From: Lentisphaeria bacterium
Lineage (GTDB): Bacteria > Verrucomicrobiota > Lentisphaeria > JABSQK01 > UBA12247
NCBI GenBank assembly: GCA_003477185.1
Contig: DMTJ01000063.1
Coordinates: 1-5,398, forward strand
DNA length: 5,398 bases
Reading direction: 5' to 3'
Positions 1 through 5,398 of the stretch are shown piece after piece (within the stretch, counting starts at the first letter, position 1; each line of letters opens with the position of its first letter). The position numbers and the translations under genes were made by a program. The notes beneath the pieces were generated by a model. It saw only the letters and a program-made list of their open reading frames with translations. It was not told where the DNA came from and searched no databases.

Positions 1-486
<486 letters not shown>

Positions 487-491
487 GCATC

Positions 492-764
492 ATGGCTGAC
501 TACGCATTCCAGATTCTCACGCCTGTTGGCGCGGTATACGACGATGCTGTGCAATCGGTCGTCGCACCGGGTATCCTAGGCTCTTTCGGTGTGTTGTTAA
601 ACCACGCGCCGATGATTGCCGAGACCGCGGTCGGTGATGTGGTTCTGATAGATAAAGATGGTAAGACTCGATCCTACGCGGTCGGGGAAGGCATCTTTGA
701 AGTCAGCCACAATTCTGCACTGTTGTTGGTCGACTCTGCCACAGAGGCCGACGCCAGCTCCTGA
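492..764 (+). CDS. atpC: F-type ATP synthase subunit epsilon, short form with only the beta-sandwich domain
   Basis: This is the epsilon subunit of the F1 central stalk, which joins gamma to the c-ring. It has 90 residues. The N-terminal beta-sandwich domain is clear: FQILTPVGAVYDD at the start, then the family signature GSFGVLLNHAPM followed by AVGDVVL, and a last strand around YAVGEGIFEVSHNSALLLVD. Most bacterial epsilon subunits have about 130-140 residues and end in two helices that can extend and inhibit ATP hydrolysis. Here the protein stops straight after the sandwich domain. Short epsilon subunits of this size are known, for example in Chlorobi, so this is probably natural rather than a broken gene: a transcript-ending hairpin follows within 12 bases. 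The ATG lies 5 bases after the atpD stop. No good Shine-Dalgarno is seen just before it, so translation probably depends on ribosomes finishing atpD. Confidence 0.95.
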   Translation: MADYAFQILTPVGAVYDDAVQSVVAPGILGSFGVLLNHAPMIAETAVGDVVLIDKDGKTRSYAVGEGIFEVSHNSALLLVDSATEADASS

Positions 765-775
765 ACCTGCTGTAT

Positions 776-813
776 CGCCCCTGAACCGCTCCACACAGGG
801 CGGTTCCGGGGCG
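776..813. terminator. Inverted repeat between convergent genes, probable bidirectional terminator
   Basis: The left arm CGCCCCTGAACCGC (776-789) pairs with the right arm GCGGTTCCGGGGCG (800-813), giving 14 positions with one T/C mismatch. One more C-G pair and a G-T pair can form inside, leaving a loop of about 6 bases (CACACA). It sits in the 57-base gap between the atpC stop and the stop of the opposing GH13 gene, where a shared terminator is expected. Neither side has a convincing T tract, so it is not a textbook intrinsic terminator. It may act with Rho or as a 3'-end stabilising hairpin. Confidence 0.65.
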
Positions 814-821
814 TGCTGTCG

Positions 822-2417
822 TCAGACCCGAAAAATGCGGACTCCGCATGGCTCAAGTGTAATCGCCCCTTGAAGACGGTAGGTGGCTCCAGACCGTATA
901 TCGACGCCCATATCTGGCAGGGAACCATCCGTTAGATCGATGGTTTGCTCATGGTGCGTGTCGAAGTTTGCGATAAGTAGGAAGCTCGCCCCTCCCTCAC
1001 GGCCCTCTCTCCAGGCAGCGATAACGGCGTCATGATGGTTGTCGACAAACCTTAGGTTCCCGGGCGTACGCAGTGCGACGTGCTCGGCAAGTAGCAGATT
1101 CATCTCGCGTATGTTGCTGCAAATGGCGGGGTCCATCTCCGCCTCTGTCGGATCTGTAAAGCCGATAAACGCGGGACGTGCAGCCAGCCCTTGCTCTGTG
1201 CCTTGGGTAATGCCCGTGCAGCCGAATCCGCAGAGGGCGGAGACTAGGTAGCGAGGAATCGAAGCGCGGGCACTGCCAAATTCCTCCGCAGGCGAGCCAG
1301 CGTCGTGGCTCGTAAGCGGGATGTGGTGGAGCACGGTCGGGGCGACATCATGCATGTGCTGGATATAGTGCCTCAAGCGCGGCACAAACGGATGCTCCCA
1401 TGGTGTTGCGAGCAACATATCGACCCCGTAAGACCAGCAATGCTCGCGAATCTGAGCTGGCATGGCAAACATCTCAGCGAGAATCAACAGTTGCGGGTAC
1501 TCACAATGGAGCCGATCGAGAAACCGAGTCATGAACGCGGAGTCGCTGGAGTGCAGATTGTCTAGGCGAACGAGTCCGTCCGTCGTGGCAGCCATCGCAG
1601 CCCAATGCAGCCCGTACGCTGCCATGGTCTCGAACAGTGCGTCACGCTCCGCTTCGACCGGGTTCCGGTAGTTGAGCTTGGCAAGGTCGGTCCACTTATG
1701 GAATGTGGTTCCATCACTCCAGCCAGCACGTTGAATCCCGTCTTCTTCATCGGGATTCGTCTCAAGCCACTCGGGATGCTCAATTGCCAGCTTGCTGTTA
1801 ATCCCGATATGGTTGAACACCAGATCCACACACAGGCGCATGCCGCGTCTACGCAAGTCATCAACAAATGATGCGAACTCCGCATCAGCAGCCTCAGGCG
1901 TCCTTGCGTAACGTGGATCCACGTGGAACAGATCGTATGCCGAGTAGGGACTACCGGACGCATCCATGTGAGTCACCGGCAAGACATGGACGGTGTCGAA
2001 CCCAAGCTGCTGAATGACATCCAACCGCTCGCGCCAGGCGCAAATCGTCCCAGAAGCCGTCGGCAACAACGAGTAGCAGCGGGTAAGTGGGACCGGCCTG
2101 CGCACCAGTACGCGAGTGGCCTCAGCGGCATCAAGCCCCCACGACACGCCATCTCGTGACAGCGCCAGTCGCAGGGTGAAGCGACCTTCGCAGTTCGCCA
2201 GTATGGTCGAGAAGCGGTTTCGAGTCTCCCGTTCCAACATGACGGGCAAAGCAGCTGGCAGGTCAGTCAGGACGCGAACCTGCGTCTGCTCACCTGCATC
2301 TGGCAGTTCCACCCAGAGCTCAAGCTTCTGCTGAGGGCGAATGGTAAGATACGCGTTTGGCCCGGTCGGAAAAGATCTCCTAATCCCGGGCCAAACGGCG
2401 ATGTGGTCAGCGTGCAT
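822..2417 (-). CDS. GH13 alpha-amylase-family enzyme, GlgE-like active-site motifs, substrate uncertain
   Basis: This is a 531-residue cytoplasmic glycoside hydrolase or transglycosylase of clan GH-H acting on alpha-glucan; no signal peptide is seen. Residues 1 to about 115 look like an N-terminal beta domain (ending near RVLVRRPVPL). The barrel follows: LGFDTVHVLPVTHMD, then SPYSAYDLFHVDPRY, region I DLVFNH (D198, N202, H203), region II VRLDNLHS (R284, nucleophile D286), region III LILAEMF (acid/base E315) and region IV LTSHD (H371, D372). A C-terminal beta domain ends GVRIFRV. All catalytic positions are intact. RLDNLHS plus LAEMFAMP recalls the RVDNPHT and LAEAF motifs of GlgE (GH13_3), and FHKWTDL may match GlgE's KKYQDIY. 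However, it is shorter than GlgE (about 650-700 residues) and lacks a recognisable lysine-rich loop after LPP. The start is the ATG at 2417-2415, which overlaps the glgP stop by one base (TGATG). No Shine-Dalgarno is visible, which suggests coupled translation. A branching enzyme or pullulanase is less likely. The family call is firm; the reaction is not. Confidence 0.88.
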   Translation of the reverse strand: MHADHIAVWPGIRRSFPTGPNAYLTIRPQQKLELWVELPDAGEQTQVRVLTDLPAALPVMLERETRNRFSTILANCEGRFTLRLALSRDGVSWGLDAAEATRVLVRRPVPLTRCYSLLPTASGTICAWRERLDVIQQLGFDTVHVLPVTHMDASGSPYSAYDLFHVDPRYARTPEAADAEFASFVDDLRRRGMRLCVDLVFNHIGINSKLAIEHPEWLETNPDEEDGIQRAGWSDGTTFHKWTDLAKLNYRNPVEAERDALFETMAAYGLHWAAMAATTDGLVRLDNLHSSDSAFMTRFLDRLHCEYPQLLILAEMFAMPAQIREHCWSYGVDMLLATPWEHPFVPRLRHYIQHMHDVAPTVLHHIPLTSHDAGSPAEEFGSARASIPRYLVSALCGFGCTGITQGTEQGLAARPAFIGFTDPTEAEMDPAICSNIREMNLLLAEHVALRTPGNLRFVDNHHDAVIAAWREGREGGASFLLIANFDTHHEQTIDLTDGSLPDMGVDIRSGATYRLQGAITLEPCGVRIFRV

Positions 2418-2419
2418 CA
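2415..2419 (-). promoter_or_regulatory. TGATG stop/start overlap between glgP and the GH13 gene
   Basis: Read on the - strand, the glgP stop TGA (2419-2417) shares its last A with the GH13 start ATG (2417-2415). The preceding bases (GTCTCATTCGTGCT) contain no purine-rich ribosome site. Terminating ribosomes can re-initiate at such overlaps, so the GH13 protein is probably made in proportion to GlgP. The coupling is inferred from the layout. Confidence 0.75.
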
Positions 2420-4948
2420 AGCACGAATGAGACAACGCGACAGCATCTTGGTGGGCAGGCTCGGGTGACCAGGCAGCAGACGGACACGATAACCATAACG
2501 ACCGCCCCTTGCACACTCGATGTTGCCTGAGAAAACAACGGTACCCGAGTTGGTTTCCAGGGCCTGAAGAGGCGTATAGAAGCGCTCAGCGAACTCACCA
2601 TCGTGTTCCAAGGATCCGTGCTCGACTTCGCAAGCCAAGTCGTTGTGAGTCAGAGTCCCCGTATTGACGGTGACCTCTACCGGGACGGGCACTCCCTTAA
2701 GAATCTCGCCTTCCCCAACAGATACCGAGCCAACGCTGACTTGCTCCCAAGACGCTTCTAAGCTAGTCAGCCAAACGCTTAGCGCTTTGGCGTTCGCATA
2801 GCCATCTTCAGAAAGGTGATCGGAGTTGCGCTCGGCAGGCAGGTAGTACTGATTGACGTAGTCGCGCACCATACGGTGTGACGTGAACTCTGTGCCCAGT
2901 TCACAAATGCTCGCCTTCATCATCTGTACCCACTCGACGGGAATTCCTTTCTCGTTACGATCAAAAAACTTAGGAATGATCTGCTGCTCGAGAACGTCGT
3001 AGAAGCGGCTGGCATCTACGCTGTCGTTGGCGCCTTCGCGGCCACCAATGGTAAACCCGACCTCCGGCGTGTAAGCCTCGTCCCACCAGCCATCCAGCAC
3101 GGAGAAGTTGAGCCCGCCGTTCAGGGCGACTTTCATCCCAGAGGTACCGGATGCTTCTTGCGGCCGACGCGGATTGTTCAGCCAAACGTCGACACCCTGG
3201 ACCATGCGGCGGCCGACCTCGATGCTGTAATCCTCGAGCAAAATCAGACGGCCACGAAAGCCGTCTTCCTTACTCGCACGCGACAGATCAGCCAGGATTC
3301 CCTTGCCGATGCTGTCACTAGGATGTGCCTTACCGGCGACGATGATCTGGACAGGCCGTTCCGTGTTACTGAGAATGTGACGGAGGCGCTCACGATCTCG
3401 CAGCATCAAGTTACCACGCTTGTACTCCGCGAAGCGACGGGCAAAGCCGATGGTTAAGGCATTGGGGTCGAGCAGGTCGTCGACCGCATGCATCTCCGCA
3501 GCACCAGCCTGGTCACGCACAAGGCCCCGACGGATGTAGCGACGCACCCAACGCACGAAACGACCACGCTTGAAGTTGTGCACTTCCCACAGCTCTTGGT
3601 TCGGAATGCTCTCGGCCTTCTTGAACATCGTAAAGTCTGCGAGTTCGTTGACGTTGGTCGGGCCCATGTAGCGCAGGAATAGATTCTGCAGATGCGGGTT
3701 GAGCCAGGTCCGAGCATGGACGCCATTGGTCACGCTGCCGATCGGTACTTCCTGCTCCTCCATGCCGCTGTACAATGCGTGCCACATGGTGCGCGCGACT
3801 TCGCCATGAAGCTTGGCCACGCCGTTAGCATACGCGCACAGGCGCAGAGCGAGGACGGTCATGCTGAACGGCTCGTTCTCGCCGGCTCCGTCGTTGCGCC
3901 CCAGTGCCAAGAACTCGTGCCATTCCAGCCCGAGCTCTTTTGCCAGCCCGGTCAGGTAGGGGTATAGCTGCTGCGGCTCGAACGTTTCATTGCCAGCAGG
4001 AACCGGGGTATGCGTGGTGAACAGGCTAGTTCCCCAGACAAAGGTGCGGGCTTCTTGGAAGGTCATGGACTCGCGAACCATCAGCATCCGGACGCGCTCC
4101 AACAACAAAAATGCCGAGTGCCCTTCATTGACATGAAACACCTTGGGGCGAATTCCCATCACTTCCAAAGCGCGCACGCCGCCGATCCCTAGCAGAACTT
4201 CTTGCCGCACGCGTACGTCACGGTTGCCCTCATACAGGCGCTGGGTAATGCTGCGGTGCTCTTCCGGATTCCCTTCAAGATCTGTATCAAGCAGGAAAAT
4301 ACGCGTACGTCCCACGGCAATCTGCCAGATCTGAAAGCATACGGTCTTGCCGCCAATCTCTACAGTGGAGGTAATCGCCTCACCATTCTCATCGACCACG
4401 AGATCTACGGGTATTGTGTGCGGATCGTTGCGCGGATACCACTCGTGCTGGGTCCCGTCCGGGGCAATACGCTGGCGAAAGTAGCCCTCGTGATAAAATA
4501 GGCCGATGCCGACCAGCGGCACGCCAAGATCACTCGTGGATTTCATATGGTCGCCAGCCAGAATCCCTAAACCGCCGGAATAGATAGGCACAGACTCATG
4601 AAGTCCAAACTCACAGCAGAAATATGCTATGGTCGGCTGCTCGCGCTTCCCGTAGGTGCGGTCAAACCAAGAGGTCTCGCTCATGTAGCTGTGAAACCGG
4701 TCGTACAATGCGTCCAATTCAGCGCGATAGTTCTCGTCCTTGGCGACGGCGGCCAGTTTCTCTTGCGGCACAATGCCCAGCATCTTCATGGGGTTACGTT
4801 CTGACGCTTCCCAATACTCCCGATCGATAGTTGCAAAGAGGCGATGGACGTGCGGCGTCCATGAGAACCAAAGGTTGTTCGCCAAGGCAGTTAGCTCGAA
4901 TAGTTCCGGAGGTGTATTCGGCGCAACTGTTAGCTCGTGGATTTTCAT
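2417..4948 (-). CDS. glgP: Alpha-glucan (glycogen/maltodextrin) phosphorylase, GT35, with N-terminal DUF3417-type domain
   Basis: This enzyme uses inorganic phosphate and a PLP cofactor to release glucose-1-phosphate from the non-reducing ends of alpha-1,4-glucan in the cytoplasm. It has 843 residues, the usual size for the TIGR02094-type phosphorylases. Residues about 12-100 (ALANNLWFSWTPHVHRLF onward) form the DUF3417-like N-terminal region. The GT domain shows SGGLGILAGDH (124-134), HVNEGHSAF (272-280), TTHTPVPAGN (311-320), NGVHARTW, RRFAEYKRGN (504-513) and the PLP signature EASGTSGMKVALN, with Schiff-base lysine K606, followed by DGWWDEAY (619-626). Residues about 720-843 are a beta-rich C-terminal domain, with GGRYGYRVRLLPGHP near the end and a final LIRA resembling the LIRWA ending of relatives. 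The ATG at 4948 is supported by AGGA 5 bases upstream and by the typical N-terminus. It lies 21 bases after lysA and overlaps the GH13 gene by one base. Regulation is not visible; it is probably read from a promoter upstream of the window's right edge. Confidence 0.97.
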   Translation of the reverse strand: MKIHELTVAPNTPPELFELTALANNLWFSWTPHVHRLFATIDREYWEASERNPMKMLGIVPQEKLAAVAKDENYRAELDALYDRFHSYMSETSWFDRTYGKREQPTIAYFCCEFGLHESVPIYSGGLGILAGDHMKSTSDLGVPLVGIGLFYHEGYFRQRIAPDGTQHEWYPRNDPHTIPVDLVVDENGEAITSTVEIGGKTVCFQIWQIAVGRTRIFLLDTDLEGNPEEHRSITQRLYEGNRDVRVRQEVLLGIGGVRALEVMGIRPKVFHVNEGHSAFLLLERVRMLMVRESMTFQEARTFVWGTSLFTTHTPVPAGNETFEPQQLYPYLTGLAKELGLEWHEFLALGRNDGAGENEPFSMTVLALRLCAYANGVAKLHGEVARTMWHALYSGMEEQEVPIGSVTNGVHARTWLNPHLQNLFLRYMGPTNVNELADFTMFKKAESIPNQELWEVHNFKRGRFVRWVRRYIRRGLVRDQAGAAEMHAVDDLLDPNALTIGFARRFAEYKRGNLMLRDRERLRHILSNTERPVQIIVAGKAHPSDSIGKGILADLSRASKEDGFRGRLILLEDYSIEVGRRMVQGVDVWLNNPRRPQEASGTSGMKVALNGGLNFSVLDGWWDEAYTPEVGFTIGGREGANDSVDASRFYDVLEQQIIPKFFDRNEKGIPVEWVQMMKASICELGTEFTSHRMVRDYVNQYYLPAERNSDHLSEDGYANAKALSVWLTSLEASWEQVSVGSVSVGEGEILKGVPVPVEVTVNTGTLTHNDLACEVEHGSLEHDGEFAERFYTPLQALETNSGTVVFSGNIECARGGRYGYRVRLLPGHPSLPTKMLSRCLIRA

Positions 4949-4953
4949 CGTGA

Positions 4954-4957
4954 TCCT
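4954..4957 (-). promoter_or_regulatory. Ribosome binding site of glgP
   Basis: On the - strand the spacer reads CAGGATCACG directly before the ATG. This places AGGA five bases from the start codon, which is a good Shine-Dalgarno position. It decides the glgP start at 4948 and lets glgP be translated independently of lysA. Confidence 0.75.
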
Positions 4958-4969
4958 GCTGTATGGGGT

Positions 4970-5398
4970 CTATTGGGTGAAATTGAGAGTGGCAAAGAGA
5001 TCGTCGTAGGTCTCGGCGCGACGAATCACGCGCACGGATCCGTCTTTTTGGAGAAGAAGCTCGGCGGATCTCAGTTTGCCATTGTAATTGAAGCCCATGG
5101 CATGGCCGTGGGCACCACTGTCGTGAAGAACCATCAAGTCCCCGACCCCGGAGACTGGCAAGGTCCGTTGCACTGCGAATTTGTCATTATTCTCACAGAG
5201 AGAACCGACCACATCGTACGTTTCAGTCGGCTCGGCAGGCTTGCCGGGTACCGTAATGTGATGGTAAGCATCATACATGCCAGGTCTCATCAGATTGGCC
5301 ATACAGGCATCCACGCAGAGGTACTTCCGGTAGGTATCCTTGGTATGCCTGACCCGCGTTACCAGGTAGCCATAAGGGCCGGTAATGCGGCGACCGTT
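4970..5398 (-). CDS. lysA: Diaminopimelate decarboxylase, C-terminal part (5' end outside the window)
   Basis: This is a PLP enzyme of fold type III that decarboxylates meso-diaminopimelate to L-lysine, the last step of lysine synthesis. The frame is open from the window edge at 5398 to the TAG stop at 4972-4970: 142 residues, about a third of the usual 410-440. It begins at NGRRITGPYGYLVTRV, where the Arg matches the substrate-binding EPGR-type motif. Then come DACMANLMRPGMYDAYHHI, the active-site GSLCENND (Cys at fragment residue 68, in the place of the family's CESGD), GAHGHAMGFNYNGKLRSAE (Tyr at 105, matching the SNYN motif) and a C-terminal AETYDDLFATL. The barrel with the PLP lysine is off the window. 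The GTG inside (5314) is not a start, since conserved sequence continues upstream. A carboxynorspermidine decarboxylase is unlikely given CENND and the GAYG/SNYN-like region. glgP follows after 21 bases, so the two are probably co-transcribed although their pathways are unrelated. Confidence 0.93.
   Translation of the reverse strand, partial: NGRRITGPYGYLVTRVRHTKDTYRKYLCVDACMANLMRPGMYDAYHHITVPGKPAEPTETYDVVGSLCENNDKFAVQRTLPVSGVGDLMVLHDSGAHGHAMGFNYNGKLRSAELLLQKDGSVRVIRRAETYDDLFATLNFTQ

Noticed and set aside
658..873. Open frame overlapping the atpC end, considered as a frameshifted epsilon C-terminal helical domain
   Set aside because: The translation after residue 30 is proline-, serine- and arginine-rich with no helical-domain character, and it runs through the terminator hairpin. 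The short epsilon is more likely genuine.
822..2417. GH13 gene as glycogen branching enzyme (glgB) or debranching enzyme (glgX)
   Set aside because: There is no recognisable CBM48-type N-terminus or GlgB/GlgX region II-IV signature, and the RLDNLHS and LAEMF motifs fit a GlgE-like group better.
822..2417. GH13 gene as a true glgE
   Set aside because: It is too short, and the lysine-rich phosphate-binding loop typical of GlgE is not seen. No treS, pep2 or glgM gene is visible alongside, so the gene symbol was withheld.
2415..2516. Longer GH13 start at a GTG at 2516-2514, adding 33 residues inside the glgP coding region
   Set aside because: The added residues (cysteine- and serine-rich, VCKGRSLWLSCPSAAW) do not look like a GH13 N-terminus, no Shine-Dalgarno precedes the GTG, and the ATG at 2417 forms a classic TGATG overlap.
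3158..3457. Open + strand frames of 60-100 codons antisense to glgP and the GH13 gene
   Set aside because: They lie opposite well-conserved coding sequence, show no recognisable family motif or ribosome site, and are explained by the codon pattern of the real genes.

Overview
The window is 5.4 kb of ordinary, gene-dense bacterial chromosome with moderately high GC. It holds two gene groups that converge on each other. On the + strand (1-764) are the last two genes of an F-type ATP synthase operon: the C-terminal third of atpD (beta subunit) and a complete but short atpC (epsilon subunit). On the - strand (5398 down to 822) is a tight three-gene run, read in the order lysA (C-terminal part only), then glgP (GT35 alpha-glucan phosphorylase with an N-terminal DUF3417-type region), then a GH13 alpha-amylase-family enzyme. 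The 57-base gap between the two groups contains a strong inverted repeat that probably ends transcription from both sides.

In the - strand run, 21 bases separate lysA from glgP, with a clear AGGA ribosome site. The glgP stop and the GH13 start share one base (TGATG), so the two alpha-glucan enzymes are probably translationally coupled. GlgP should release glucose-1-phosphate from alpha-1,4-glucan (glycogen or maltodextrin). The GH13 protein keeps its full catalytic set and probably remodels, hydrolyses or transfers the same kind of glucan. Its active-site motifs resemble those of GlgE (GH13_3 maltosyltransferase) more than those of a branching enzyme, but it is shorter than GlgE and I do not see GlgE's lysine-rich sugar-phosphate loop. 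Its exact substrate is therefore open. LysA (diaminopimelate to lysine) has no pathway link to glycogen; LysA and GlgP share only the use of PLP.

The organism is a bacterium that makes lysine by the diaminopimelate route and stores or uses alpha-glucan. A roughly 90-residue epsilon subunit without the helical C-terminal domain is known in some groups (for example Chlorobi) and is not typical of proteobacteria or most firmicutes. I cannot place the phylum with confidence; a PVC-type or other less-sampled Gram-negative lineage is a guess. I found no RNA gene, CRISPR array, insertion sequence, prophage gene or defence system, and no stretch over 300 bases without a gene. The most interesting items are the coupled glgP-GH13 pair, the GlgE-like but atypical GH13 enzyme and the truncated epsilon subunit.
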